A stretch of DNA of 64,000 nt from Elgaria multicarinata webbii (Eukaryota; Chordata; Lepidosauria; Squamata; Anguidae): contig NC_086179.1 of NCBI RefSeq assembly GCF_023053635.1, forward strand, positions 2,308,001 to 2,372,000, given 5' to 3'. The notes beneath the pieces were generated by a model. The model was not told where the DNA came from. It saw only the letters and a program-made list of their open reading frames with translations, and made no database searches. How positions within the stretch are numbered: the first letter of the stretch is position 1; each line of letters starts with the position of its first letter. The position numbers were made by a program, and so were the translations under genes. Positions 34,201-41,762 of the stretch are shown in pieces.

Positions 34201-37200
34201 GAGCTGCATGTCGAGGGTAGAAGGGGGAGCAACAGAACAGTATCTTGAAAAGGGGCATGGCTGGCAGGGGCCCTAAAAAGGGCCACTCTACCATGCCACT
34301 GGTCACTGCTTTTCACTGGAGCGGAGCAAGGGGTGAGCAGGGCAAGGCGCATGCGGAGAGCTGTATGGGCAGGGTGTCGAAACACAGACATGGGGTAGCA
34401 CCCCCCTCCCCTGGTCCGCCCTGCAGCAGGAACCCATTTGTGGTGGGTTTAGAAAGCGATGCCACCGTCTGCTTTTATTTTCCAAGCTCCACTGCTTTGC
34501 AGGACACGGAATAACGGGCTCAAGTTAAAGGAAGCCAGATTCTGGCTGGACATCAGGAAAAACTTCCTGACTGTTAGAGCGGTACGACAATGGAACCAGT
34601 GACCTAGGGAGGTTGTGGGCTCTCCCACACTAGAGGCAGCTGGACAACCACCTGTCAGGGATGCTTTAGGGTGGATTCCTGCATGGAGCAGGGGGTTGGA
34701 CTGGATGGCCTTAAAGGACCCTTCCAACTCTGCTATTCTATGATATAGTAGGGATAATGTCCCACCATTTGCAGAGTGAACTCCTCCAAACGCAGGGATG
34801 GGGTGGGCATCCTAAGGGGCTGCCAGAGACCCCCCCTTGCCTGAGGAGGGTCACTGGGGAATTTCACTGAGATGGTTGTGGGGGGGAGGAAGGAGGGATA
34901 AAGATTGGCACGGGGCAGCAAGGGGGACCTCGGTCAGCAGGAGACCACACCGAGGCCGGGAAGTCCCGCTTGCTTTGCTTTTCGGCAGGGCCTCGAGCGG
35001 AGATTAAAAGCTGTACTTGGAACCGCCAGAGGGGCGCTTGGCGGGGCTCCCAGATGCTGGAGGGAGGAGCTGGCAGGAAGCAGAAACGGGAAGGAAAAGC
35101 AGGACGGGGGCCGGGGACCCAACGGAGGCTGCAGGCAGGGCTGAGGCCAAGCGCAGGACGGCGGATGAGCGCCGGGATCCCACGCCCCAGGCAGCAGCCC
35201 CCCTGACAGCGCTGAGCAACACAAGCAGGGCAGCGGGGACACAAGTTGCATCCGCACCCCACACACCCCACATCATCATGCACACAGGTTTCGCCGCTGC
35301 AGCCACGCAAATATGCCACGTGGATGGGTGGGGTGGGGGGCTGAGGGAGACGGGCCAACAGGATATCCAGTCCCGGGACGGGGGCGGGGGGGGGGCTGGC
35401 CTAAAACGGCAGGCCTCATTTGACTGCCGCCTCCACCAACCAGATGCTCTCCCGACGCAAGCTGGGGGTGATGGGAGTTGTAGTCGAACCCATTTTGGGG
35501 AGGCTGTTTATAACATATGGAATGGGAAAGAGCCGTGGGTGTGATGGGCCCCAAGAGGGCCACGGAAGTTTTACTCCTCCGCACGATAACGTTACAGACA
35601 CAGAAGAAAGTTATGCTCAGTTTTACACATGAACGGCCGAGAAAGAAACATAACACACACACACTATTGCAGGAGAAGGTACGCTCTACGTGTTCTGGGA
35701 TTACAATTCCTATCACCCCGGGCCATGCCAATTGGGGTGGATGGGAGTTGTAGTCCAAAACACCTGGAGTGCCTCGGTTGCCTACCCTTGCCCTATTGAG
35801 CGGAGGGTACAGCTGGGATTTGAACGCAGGAGCCTGGTGTCAATCATGCTTCAAGGCTGACAAGGCGCATCCTTACTCTAGCAGACGCTGCTCCTGCCCA
35901 AACCAATTCCTGGCCTGCTTCTGGCCCCGAGGACAGCAAGGTGTTGACAGTCCGCAATGTCCAATACTTGCTCTAGTTCAGGAGTAGCCAGTCTTTCACC
36001 CTCCAGTTGTTTTGGACTACAGCTCCCACCAGCCCCAGCCAGCAAGGGCAATGGTCAGGGGGATCATGGGTGTTGCAGTTCAACCCCCCTGGGCGGAATA
36101 GGCTGGAGAAGGCTGCTTCCGGCCGGCAAACTGCTCCTGTAGCTCTAGCCTCGTTGGCACCCAGGTCACCAGCGCTGCTTTTGCCAAACTGAACAGGTGC
36201 TCCAAGAAAACGTCCCCGGGGCTGGCAAGTAGCCGCTGCGATGCCTTTCAAGGGCAGCGCTTCGGCCTTTCCACATGGCCTGACCACCAGGTGAAGCAAA
36301 TAAGGCAAAGGCACAGCAAGAAGGGCGGGGGGGGGGGGGGCACTCCTATGCACACTTAGGCAGAAAAAGGTCCCACCACTCCCGGCACCCCCCAGGCAGC
36401 CATGCTGGGAGTTGTAGGCCTTTCTTTCGTGTCTAAGCACGCATAGGAGTGTGCTCTTACTACACAAGTGTCTGGCACAAAGCAGGTTTGAACTCAAAGG
36501 TTTCCCCTCATGCACCCACATGTGGCAGGTGGCTGCAGGGAACAGCCTCCTCCCGGCTCAAGCAGGCACAAACACCTTCTGGGGCTCAGAGCGCCAACTT
36601 GACTTTCAGCCGTGGGCATCCATCCCCCACCCCCACGAGGATGCCGGCCCCACACCAAGGCTGCAAAGCACAGCGTCCCCAGGGTTGCTTCGACTCCTGG
36701 AACTTTGGATCTTGACAGCTCAGCGCTTGGAAGGTGAGCGGGAGAGGAGGGCGCCCAGGACTTTTGGAAGAGTTCGCACCTCGCTTTGGGCACATGCCCA
36801 AAACATCACATGCCAGCACGGCCAGCAGCGCCAAGCTGGGATATTTCTAAGCAGGGATAAAGGGAACGGCGACCGGCCAAGCGTGGGTTGAACTGGGGCA
36901 CTACGACCGGGGGGGGGGGGGGCGAGAGAGCGATGCAGAGAGAGAGGGTGTGCGCCCATGGGCCACTTAGAGCTCACAGGGGCCTTCTCAGGGGTCCCCT
37001 AACCCCCCGGGGGGCCCTTTTTGCTCTCCTGAGGGCTTGAGCTGTGCAGATTTGCTCTAAGACACCCCCACGCCCGCCCGCAATGTCTTCAGCTCAGAAT
37101 CCAGAGAGACTCTGACAGGCAGAGCGTAACCGACAAACCCTGTAGCCCAACAACAGCTCCCCGGTTCTGTTCCACAGGACACCCCGGAACCTGGCCATAA

Positions 37201-37528
37201 ATGCACCCCACAATGCAGCCATTCGCCCTGCAATGCAAACACCCCCAACCCCACAAGCAGGCCTGAAACGGAGCGAAGCCCGGACAGCTGCTTCCCGTGC
37301 AGACCGACAACAAGATTGCGCCCAAGCATGTGCAGAGCGCCCCCAACTTGTCCGTAAGGTGGCACGGGCCGCCATGCACGGCCCAAGGTGGGAAGGCAAC
37401 CCCCTCCCTGGCGGCCCTCCTCACTCACCGGGGAGCTGCACGTAGAGGGAGGCGAAGGCGGCGACGTAGGCAGCGGCCAGGCCCAGCAGGAAGAGCTGCC
37501 GGGCCAGGCGGGGCGGATCGGCGGCCAT
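17899..37528 (-). CDS. LMF2: LMF2 gene, lipase maturation factor 2 (complete, 14 coding exons)
   Basis: Multi-pass ER membrane protein of the lipase maturation factor family; its paralogue LMF1 is needed for folding of lipoprotein and hepatic lipases, and the LMF2 role is inferred from the family. Exons on the minus strand in order: 37528-37429, 33080-32827, 30737-30709, 30300-30104, 28484-28306, 27716-27578, 25874-25740, 24540-24435, 24194-24098, 21674-21492, 19993-19825, 19306-19195, 18691-18583, 18273-17899. The total of 2184 nt gives 727 aa (human 707). Family blocks are intact: [83 protein letters not shown] and FLGDPNL. The C-terminus is lysine-rich (VKKKK), compatible with a dilysine ER-retrieval signal. 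All junctions are GT-AG and in frame. It is divergent from NCAPH2. Confidence 0.97.
18583..18691 (-). CDS. LMF2: LMF2 coding exon 13
   Basis: Codes [20 protein letters not shown] to HGLK (human GQWWRRQWVEEFFPSV). Two acceptors compete 13 nt apart: CCCTGCAG (exon from 18691), which keeps frame with exon 12, and CTTCCTCAG (exon from 18678), which does not. I chose the first; it adds SLPQ relative to human. Confidence 0.9.
18959..19112 (+). mobile_element. CR1-A 3' end fragment in LMF2 intron 12
   Basis: GAGGTTGTGGGCTCTCCCAC to ATTCTAGGATTCTA. Confidence 0.88.
19195..19306 (-). CDS. LMF2: LMF2 coding exon 12
   Basis: Codes [20 protein letters not shown], then [17 protein letters not shown]. 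It ends with GG before donor GTGAGT (phase 2). That phase decides the acceptor of exon 13. Confidence 0.93.
19825..19993 (-). CDS. LMF2: LMF2 coding exon 11
   Basis: Codes [20 protein letters not shown] then [20 protein letters not shown] to LLQGKKE. Very close to human [20 protein letters not shown]. Phase 1 donor GAAG|GTGAGC. Confidence 0.97.
20458..20738 (+). mobile_element. CR1-A 3' end fragment
   Basis: CAGAGTACAGGACGCGGATA to CTATGATTCTATGAT, in LMF2 intron 10. Confidence 0.88.
20938..21440 (-). mobile_element. L2-like LINE 3' end
   Basis: (TTA)n, ATATCCCGCCTTTTTCCCAG and a 3'UTR, then an antisense RT remnant (GGGAAGGGAGTTCCAGGGCC). It ends about 50 bp from LMF2 exon 10. Confidence 0.7.
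21492..21674 (-). CDS. LMF2: LMF2 coding exon 10
   Basis: Codes [20 protein letters not shown] through [20 protein letters not shown] to KKTWT (residues 413-473), among the best conserved parts of the family. The donor is ACG|GTAATT. Confidence 0.97.
21798..22036 (+). mobile_element. CR1-B 3' end fragment
   Basis: TTTGGATGGCTTTCAAAAGG, CAGTTGCTGGGGAACATGGG and GGTCTGATCCAGCATCAGCG. Confidence 0.8.
22190..22385. mobile_element. Degenerate hAT-type MITE fragments
   Basis: Two TACAACTCCC motifs and one GGGAGTTGTAGTCC in opposite orientation. Partial copies of the palindromic family. Confidence 0.5.
22459..22690 (-). mobile_element. CR1-B 3' end with a short tandem duplication
   Basis: Antisense CR1-B tail (TTGGATCAGACCAGAAGGTC). 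The unit with CCCATGTTCCCCAGCAAC appears twice about 55 bp apart, separated by CTCCCACCACAGTGCAGCAG. Confidence 0.78.
22855..23180 (-). mobile_element. L2-A 3' end
   Basis: (TTTA)n, CATTTATATACCACCCCCAT, CTGGGCAGTTTACAGAAATT, then antisense RT C-terminus with GGGGGCCACCACTGAAAAGG. Confidence 0.78.
23243..23768 (+). mobile_element. L2-A 3' end carrying a MITE insertion
   Basis: RT C-terminus (GAGGGCTTTCTCTGCTGTGG), 3'UTR, AACCGCCCAGAGAGCTTCGG and (AAAT)n tail. The 3'UTR is interrupted at 23424-23592. Confidence 0.85.
23424..23592. mobile_element. Mariner-like palindromic MITE, copy 1 (nested in L2)
   Basis: Ends TACCATATTTCTTCAATTGT and TTAGAATCGAAGAAATAGGG with TA, inverted repeats of about 25 bp. 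The surrounding L2 (ATTTTAACC ... TATCAATTTTTGCTG) shows insertion at a TA site, the Tc1/mariner target rule. Confidence 0.75.
24098..24194 (-). CDS. LMF2: LMF2 coding exon 9
   Basis: Codes [20 protein letters not shown] to GMFTVSL, a membrane segment before the conserved VPFTYIE block. The acceptor is TCTCTCTAG and the donor CTG|GTGAGT. Confidence 0.93.
24435..24540 (-). CDS. LMF2: LMF2 coding exon 8
   Basis: Codes [20 protein letters not shown] to WEILQAGY (human FTFHQFSQWLKTLTLPTVW). It ends in phase 2 at AG|GTGAGT. Confidence 0.95.
24926..25600 (-). mobile_element. CR1-A LINE fragment
   Basis: Antisense CR1-A with RT C-terminus open for over 190 codons ([40 protein letters not shown]). 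It lies in LMF2 intron 7, 140 bp from exon 7. Confidence 0.92.
25740..25874 (-). CDS. LMF2: LMF2 coding exon 7
   Basis: Codes [20 protein letters not shown] to [14 protein letters not shown], matching the human LLLELAVYGLLAYGTVHYFG region. The hydrophobic stretch is a likely membrane segment. Confidence 0.95.
26175..27037 (-). mobile_element. hAT DNA transposon remnant with transposase C-terminus
   Basis: Terminal repeats CAGGGCTGTGGAGTTGG and its partner CCGACTCCACAGCCCTG. A minus-strand reading at 26765-27000 gives hAT dimerisation-domain-like sequence ([38 protein letters not shown]). An L2 tail (from about 26392) is inserted within it. No matching 8-bp target duplication is visible. Confidence 0.78.
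26384..26640 (-). mobile_element. L2-A tail inside the hAT element
   Basis: TTTATTTATTTAATTGCCTT, TATCGCCCCATAGCCGAAGT and CTCTGGGCGGTTTATC, with an A/T-rich 3'UTR following. The right edge is uncertain. Confidence 0.6.
27578..27716 (-). CDS. LMF2: LMF2 coding exon 6
   Basis: Codes [20 protein letters not shown] to GHGRRKAGS (residues 254-299), the family's [10 protein letters not shown] block followed by LLDDEH. The donor is A|GTGAGT, phase 1. Confidence 0.96.
27760..27790. repeat. (CA)n microsatellite
   Basis: About 15 CA units in LMF2 intron 5, 44 bp upstream of exon 6 on the minus strand. Confidence 0.95.
27791..27875. mobile_element. Degenerate hAT-type MITE
   Basis: ACCTTCCAGATGCGTTGGGA and TGGGAGTTGCAGTCCAACAC in inverted relation. 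Confidence 0.5.
28306..28484 (-). CDS. LMF2: LMF2 coding exon 5
   Basis: Codes residues 194-253, [20 protein letters not shown] to [11 protein letters not shown], nearly identical to human. Phase 0 donor CAG|GTATTC. Confidence 0.97.
28500..28528. repeat. (GA)n microsatellite
   Basis: A GAGAGA run next to LMF2 exon 5; on the minus strand it forms part of the polypyrimidine tract upstream of the exon 5 acceptor. Confidence 0.85.
28530..29743 (-). other. LMF2 intron 4, no recognised element
   Basis: About 1.2 kb of unassigned sequence. It includes part of a long plus-strand open frame (28053-29396) judged spurious. Confidence 0.45.
29744..29851. mobile_element. Palindromic hAT-type MITE, copy 3
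   Basis: CAGCCTTCCTCAACCTGGGG to complement over 108 bp, almost no loop. Target duplication CTCTAGAG/CTCTAGAA (7 of 8), fitting the hAT nTnnnnAn pattern. Confidence 0.9.
30104..30300 (-). CDS. LMF2: LMF2 coding exon 4
   Basis: Codes [18 protein letters not shown] and [20 protein letters not shown], then [11 protein letters not shown]. The part between lacks about 15 residues of the human QA-rich loop (human SHRKEAPQGRQAGALPHED). It ends in phase 1. Confidence 0.97.
30709..30737 (-). CDS. LMF2: LMF2 coding exon 3 (29 nt)
   Basis: A very short exon coding VGQVFLYFQ plus two bases of Trp, identical to human [10 protein letters not shown]. The donor is TG|GTAAGT. Confidence 0.95.
30738..32060 (-). 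other. LMF2 intron 2, distal part
   Basis: Unassigned apart from the (GT)n run at 31192 and CA/GT-rich patches at 31885-31910 and 31975-32000. Confidence 0.45.
31192..31228. repeat. (GT)n microsatellite
   Basis: About 17 GT units in LMF2 intron 2. Confidence 0.95.
32062..32675 (+). mobile_element. CR1-B fragment split by an L2-A insertion
   Basis: Left piece (GTGCAGAAAAGGGCCACTAA) and right piece from 32513 (AGGGGCTGGCGCATCTTCCC, GCATTGTTTAGCGTGGGAAA) are consecutive CR1-B sequence, with the L2 at 32131-32512 between them. Confidence 0.75.
32131..32512 (+). mobile_element. L2-A 3' end inserted in CR1-B
   Basis: CAGCCCCTGCCAAAGGAAGG, RT C-terminus [20 protein letters not shown], 3'UTR and (AAAT)n tail; the sequence is very close to the copy at position 1. 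Confidence 0.88.
32827..33080 (-). CDS. LMF2: LMF2 coding exon 2
   Basis: Codes residues 34-118, from [15 protein letters not shown] through [20 protein letters not shown] to RAFYLSLYQ. It matches human GLYGPEGILPARRTL and ETPTLLWEAPRLGLDT. The donor is CAG|GTACGC, phase 0. Confidence 0.97.
33845..33977. mobile_element. hAT-type palindromic MITE, related family
   Basis: Arms with TTGTGGCCCTCCAGATGTTT and ATTTGGAGGGCCACAAGT, and TACAACTCCCATCATCC in the stem. No clear target duplication. Confidence 0.7.
34498..34745 (+). mobile_element. CR1-A 3' end fragment
   Basis: TTGCAGGACACGGAATAACG to GCTATTCTATGAT. It lacks a few bases of CTTCAAGAGG before the GCAGCTGGAC motif. Confidence 0.88.
35450..35800. 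mobile_element. hAT-type MITE fragments
   Basis: GATGGGAGTTGTAGTCGAAC near 35470, and an inverted pair with GATTACAATTCCTATCACCC and GGATGGGAGTTGTAGTCCAA at about 35690-35793. Confidence 0.5.
35985..36122. mobile_element. Degenerate hAT-type MITE
   Basis: CCAGTTGTTTTGGACTACAG and ATGGGTGTTGCAGTTCAACC in inverted relation. Confidence 0.5.
37429..37528 (-). CDS. LMF2: LMF2 coding exon 1
   Basis: Starts [20 protein letters not shown], an N-terminal hydrophobic segment like human MAGSRLPRQLFLQG. The ATG lies in GCGCGCCATGG, a good Kozak context. It ends in phase 1 at donor G|GTGAGT. Confidence 0.95.
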
Positions 37529-37591
37529 GGCGCGCTGCGCTCCTCCGCTCCGGCTCAGACGCGGCGCAGCGCCTCCTTCCCTCGCTCGCTC

Positions 37592-37925
37592 GCTACAATG
37601 TAGCCGCGCCTGAGGGCGGGCGCAGAACGTTCGGCGCAGGCAGCGGATTGGCCAGGGCGCGCGGAGGAGAGGAGAGGAGAGGAGAGGAGGGCACGGGGCG
37701 GGGCCTCGTCCCGGCCACGCCTACAAAGTGAGCCCAGGATGAAAGGCTGGGCAGCTTCGTTACAATGTAGCCGCGCCTGGGGGCGGGTGCAGAACGCTCG
37801 GTGCAGGTTGCGCATTGGCCAGGGCGCGCGGAGAGGAGGCGAAGAGGGGGCGGGGCTGCGTCCCGGCCACGCCTCCAAAGTGAGCGCAGGCTGGAAGGCT
37901 GGGCTGGGCGGAGCCGAGAGCGCGA
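37592..37925. repeat. Tandem duplication inside the LMF2/NCAPH2 promoter
   Basis: Two direct copies, about 37592-37758 and 37759-37925. Shared landmarks are ACAATGTAGCCGCGCCTG, ATTGGCCAGGGCGCGCGGAG and GTCCCGGCCACGCCT. The ACAATGTAG and ATTGG landmarks are both exactly 167 bp apart; later landmarks are 152 bp apart because a (GGAGA)n run in copy 1 is longer. Each copy carries one inverted CCAAT box and GC boxes. Confidence 0.9.
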
Positions 37926-37999
37926 AGGGCGGAGACAGAACGTAGGGAACTCAGGGGCGGGGCGGGGCGCGCGCGGAGGTGGCGTCGTCGCGGCTCGCC

Positions 38000-38105
38000 C
38001 TCGGCGCTCGCTGATGGCGTCACGGGCGCGGCGAGCGGGAAAAAATAAAATCGCCGTAGCAACCGGCAGCTGGCGTGAGGCGCAACGACGTTCGCCGCCC
38101 CGCGG
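38000..38105 (+). other. NCAPH2: Proposed NCAPH2 non-coding exon 1
   Basis: CpG-rich sequence ending in a consensus donor, CGCGG|GTAAGT, at 38106. It is on the side of the shared promoter opposite LMF2, as expected for the NCAPH2 5'UTR exon. The 5' boundary is not visible, so the start given is approximate. Confidence 0.55.
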
Positions 38106-38404
38106 GTAAGTCGGGCCCCGTGGTGACGGCGCCCCTCCCCTCCCCTCCCCTCCCGCTGCGGCTGGGTAGAGCTGTTGTGCCCTCACTCTGCACATGCTCA
38201 GGAGCCGCTGTCCCCGGGGGGGGTGGTTGGTTCGGGCTACTTTGCGCTCGTGCCGTGTGGAGCCGCGGGGTTTTACGCAGCAGCGTTGGTCTTGCTCCCG
38301 AGCAGGCCCAGCGAAGTGAACGGGGCGCCCCCGCGCCTCTGCCCTCCTCAGCCGCAGGAGCCTCGCCCAAATCCACGAGGAAAGGATGGTTGTATTTAAA
38401 TGGA

Positions 38405-38600
38405 TACTGCTGTTTTTATTTATTTATATTTATTTTATTTATTTATTTCATTTCTAGCCGGAGCTCTCTGGGCGGTTCACAAAAATTAAAAACATTCAAA
38501 GTATAAAACCACAGTATAAAACCATAATATAAAATGCAATATAAAACCTCAACCAGATAAAAACAGCAGCAATGCAAAATTACAAATTTAAAACACCGAG
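38405..38600 (-). mobile_element. L2-A tail fragment
   Basis: (TTTA)n, CATTTCTAGCCGGAGCTCTC and GGGCGGTTCACAAAAATTAA with A/T-rich 3'UTR. It is the first repeat downstream of the CpG promoter. Confidence 0.7.
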
Positions 38601-38604
38601 TTAA

Positions 38605-38744
38605 AATTTATTTTATGTTTCTGAAGGTTTTTTTAAAATCTTGTATACTTTTTAATGTTTACCATTTTTAACTGTTGTAAACCTCCCAGAGAGCTTCGGC
38701 TGTGGGGCGGGATATAAATGGAATAAATAAATAAATAAATAAAT
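38605..38744 (+). mobile_element. L2-like 3' end
   Basis: AACCTCCCAGAGAGCTTCGG then GGGGCGGGATATAAATGGAA and (AAAT)n, opposite in orientation to the preceding L2 tail. Confidence 0.7.
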
Positions 38745-39632
38745 AAGAACATCAGAAGAGCCCTGAGGCTGGATCAGACCGAGGGTCCATCTCGTCCAGC
38801 ATCGGCCAGGGAGCAACAAGGCAGGACATGGTGCAAGAGGACCCTCCCACCCATGTTCCCCAGCAACTGGGGCACACGGGCTTATTGCCTTTAATACTAC
38901 AGGTATTAAATAACCATCAGGGCTAGTAGCCATGGATAGCCTTCGCCTCCAGGAATTGAGCCAAACCTCTATTCAAGCCATCCAAATTGGGGGCCATCAC
39001 CACATCTTATTTATTTATTTAGAATATGTATATACTACTCCCCATTGAAAAAAAATTCGGAGCGGTGTACAAGATAAAATGAAGATAAAAACCACAATAA
39101 AACACTTAAAACAAAATTTAAAAGAAGCAAAAAACAGATTCAAGGCTGCATATTAAGGTAAGGCTTCCTGAAATAAAGATTTATTTATTTATTTATTTAT
39201 TACATTTCTATACTACCCAATAGCTGGAGCTCTCTGGGCGGTTCAGAAGAATTAAAAACATTCAAAGTATAAAACAACAGTATAAAAGATGTTTCAGTAT
39301 AAAAGATGTTTTCAGGAGGCGCCAAAAGGAGTACAAGCTTGGAGCCTGCCTGACTTCCAGAGGCAGGGAGTTCCACAGGAGGGGGGCCACCACGCTGAAG
39401 GCTCTTCCCCAGGTGGACTCCAATCGGAGGATGGGTCTATGTGGAACCACCAGGAGCAGGCCCTCGGATGACCTCAGTGACCGGGCAGGTTGGTAGGGGA
39501 GAAGACAGAGCTCTCTCAGGTAGTGGTAGTGAGTTCCAGAGTTTAACTCTGCGATCTGTGAAGAAGTCCTTCCTTTTATTTGTCCTGGATCTCTCAGTTT
39601 CATAGGATGACCCCACTGGGTTCTAGTTTGGC
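38745..39632 (-). mobile_element. CR1-B fragment split by L2 tails
   Basis: 38745-39007 and 39525-39632 are consecutive antisense CR1-B (... CATCACCACATCTT | TAGTGGTAGTGAGTTCC ...). Two L2-type tails (39008-39175 and 39178-39524) fill the gap. Confidence 0.75.
39008..39524 (-). mobile_element. Two adjacent L2-type 3' ends
   Basis: The first starts with (TTTA)n and TATACTACTCCCCATTGAAA. The second starts at 39178 with (TTTA)n and CTATACTACCCAATAGCTGG and carries an antisense RT C-terminus (LRSSEGLLLVVPHRPILRLE). Confidence 0.68.
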
Positions 39633-39778
39633 TGTCAGGATGGGGTAGGAAAAGGGCAGGGGAATATCTTGGCTAATATATTTTATTAAGAAGTTTGTAT
39701 CCCGCCCTATATCACAAGCATCTCAGAGCGCAGTGCAGATAAAACCAAACAACCAATACAAAACAATAAATATACACA

Positions 39779-41019
39779 GCTGGTATTGACATTCAAAGCC
39801 CTAAATGGTTTGGGGCCAGGTTATTTGAAGGAACGCCTCCTCCCATATGTACCTGCCCGGACCTTAAGATCATCTACAGGGGTCCTTCTCCGTGAGCCCC
39901 TGCCAAAGGAAGTGAGGCAGGTGGCTACTAGGAGGAGGGCCTTCTCCTCTGTGGCACCCCGGTTGTGGAACGAGCTCCCCAGAGAGGTCCACCTGGTGCC
40001 TACACTGTACTCTTTTCGTCACCAGCTGAAGACCTTTTTATTCTCTCAGTATTTTAACACTTAATTTTAACTTAAATTTAAATTTTGTTGTTTTAACTCT
40101 GTATTTTAATCTTATATCAATTTTGCTGCGTGGTTTTTATCCTGGTTGTGCTTTTTATATTGTATATTTGTATTTGTGTTTTTAACCTGTTGGTAGTTTT
40201 ATTATGGTTTTAATTTTTGTGAACCGCCCAGAGAGCTTTGGCTATTGGGCTATTCCTGTATAATATTGCCAGGATTCGATCATTTTTGTCTGTCTCTTCT
40301 GCCAAGATGCTTGTTCATGCGCTGGTTATTTCACGGTTGGACTACTGCAACCTTCTTCTCTCTGGCCTTCCTTCTTCTCACATCAGTCCGTTGGTTTCTG
40401 TTCACCACTCTGCCACAAAGATCATCTTCTTGGCTCGCCGCTCTGACCATGTTACTCCGCTTCTGAAATCTCTTCATTGGCTTCCAATTCACTTCAGAAT
40501 CCAATATAAACTTCTCCTGTTAACCTTCAAAGCTTTTCACGGTCTAGCTCCTTCCTATCTCTCCTCTCTCATCTCACACTATTGCCCCGCTCGTGCTCTT
40601 CGCTCCTCTGATGCCATGTTTCTCGCCTGCCCAAGGGCCTCTACTTCCCTTGCTCGGCTTCGTCCATTTTCTTCTGCTGCCCCTTACGCCTGGAACGCTC
40701 TTCCAGAACATTTGCGAACTACAAGTTCAATCGCAGTTTTTAAAGCTCAACTAAAAACTTTTCTTTTTCCTAAAGCTTTTAAAACTTGATGTTGTGCGGA
40801 CTTTACACTGTTAGTTTTACCCTACCCTGTGCCTGTTGGCATTCTCTTCTCCTCCTAATTGTTTTACTATGATTTTATTAGATTGTAAGCCTATGCGGCA
40901 GGGCCTTGCTATTTACTGTTTTACTCTGTACAGCACCATGTACATTGATGGTGCTATATAAATAAATAATAATAATAATAATTGGGCGGTATAAAAATGT
41001 AATAAATAAATAAAATAAA
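39779..41019 (+). mobile_element. L2-A 3' end interrupted by L2-B
   Basis: 39779-40250 (RT C-terminus and 3'UTR to TTTGGCTATTGGGC) resumes at 40981 (ATTGGGCGGTATAAAAATGT) with an (AAAT)n tail. Confidence 0.88.
40251..40980 (+). mobile_element. L2-B LINE, 5'-truncated, inserted in L2-A
   Basis: An open frame to 40789 codes the RT C-terminus (LVISRLDYCNLLLSGLPSSH, LHWLPIHFRIQYKLLLLTFK, WNALPEHLR). The 3'UTR ends GGTGCTATATAAATAAATAA and (TAA)n, the classic L2 ending. A perfect 7-bp target duplication ATTGGGC flanks it (40244-40250 and 40981-40987). Confidence 0.93.
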
Positions 41020-41097
41020 AACAAATTAAACTGTGAATAAGCCAAAACCAGTACAGAATTTAAAAAAACAGTAAAACCGATTATATATATGTTATTA

Positions 41098-41535
41098 TTT
41101 ATCTATTTATCATTATAGTCCTAAACTGCCCAATAGCCAGAGCTCTCTGGGTGGTTCACAACAATTGAACTATAATAGGCAATATGAAAGTTCAAAACTA
41201 TAGTATAAAATTAAAAAACAAAATCCAAAATAAATACTGCCACCAATGCAAAGATTTAAAATACATCTAAAGGTGTAAAACAACAGAAACTGAAAGACTA
41301 AAATGCTGGAGGGGGGGGGGTAATAAGACGGCTTTTACCTGGGGCTGAAAGCAGCACAACGGAAGCAACAGGTGAGCCTCCCTGGGAAGCTCATTCTGTC
41401 ACAGCTGAAAAAGGCCTTCCTCTCAATGGCCACCGACCTCATTTCCTTCGGCTGTGTCTCTCTCCGAGAAGAACCGCCAAAGACGATCTTAGGGTTCAGG
41501 CAGGTATTTACGGGGAGAAGTGATCCTTTACGGGG
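41098..41535 (-). mobile_element. L2-A 3' end
   Basis: CAATAGCCAGAGCTCTCTGG and 3'UTR, then antisense RT C-terminus (GCCTCCCTGGGAAGCTCATT). Confidence 0.7.
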
Positions 41536-41544
41536 TGAGGTGAT

Positions 41545-41762
41545 GTCCAGCTGGACATCAGGAAAAACTTCCTGACTGTTAGAGCAGTACGACAATGGAA
41601 TGAGTTACCTAGGGAGGTTGTGGGCTCTCCCACACTAGAGGCCTTCAAGAGGCAGCTGGACAATCCTCTGTCAGGGATGTTTTAGGGTGGATTCCTGCAT
41701 TGAGCAGGGGGTTGGACTCCATGGCCTTGTAGGCCCCTTCCAACTCTGCTATTCTATGATTC
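41545..41762 (+). mobile_element. CR1-A 3' end fragment
   Basis: CAGCTGGACATCAGGAAAAA to CTATTCTATGATTC. Confidence 0.9.

Larger units (their letters stand above)
33081..37428 (-). other. LMF2 intron 1
   Basis: A 4.3-kb first intron. It holds the MITE copies at 33845-33977, 35450-35800 and 35985-36122 and the CR1-A at 34498-34745. G runs lie at 36329 and 36910. The remainder is unassigned. Confidence 0.5.
37430..38350. promoter_or_regulatory. Bidirectional CpG-island promoter of LMF2 and NCAPH2
   Basis: Dense CpG, repeated GC boxes (GGGCGGGGC-type) and inverted CCAAT boxes (ATTGG at 37647 and 37814). There is no TATA box, which is typical of a housekeeping divergent promoter. The LMF2 ATG (37528) and the proposed NCAPH2 exon 1 donor (38105) are under 600 bp apart. 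Human LMF2 and NCAPH2 are also head to head. Confidence 0.85.
39665..41090 (-). mobile_element. L2-type tail hosting a nested L2-A and L2-B
   Basis: Outer pieces 39665-39778 (TATCCCGCCCTATATCACAA) and about 41020-41090 (AATTAAACTGTGAATAAGCC) match consecutive parts of the element at 53204-53390. The nested L2-A lies between them. Confidence 0.6.

Noticed and set aside
40238-40789. A 183-codon open frame resembling a conserved protein
   Set aside because: It codes an L2 reverse transcriptase C-terminus and is followed by the L2 3' end and a target duplication.
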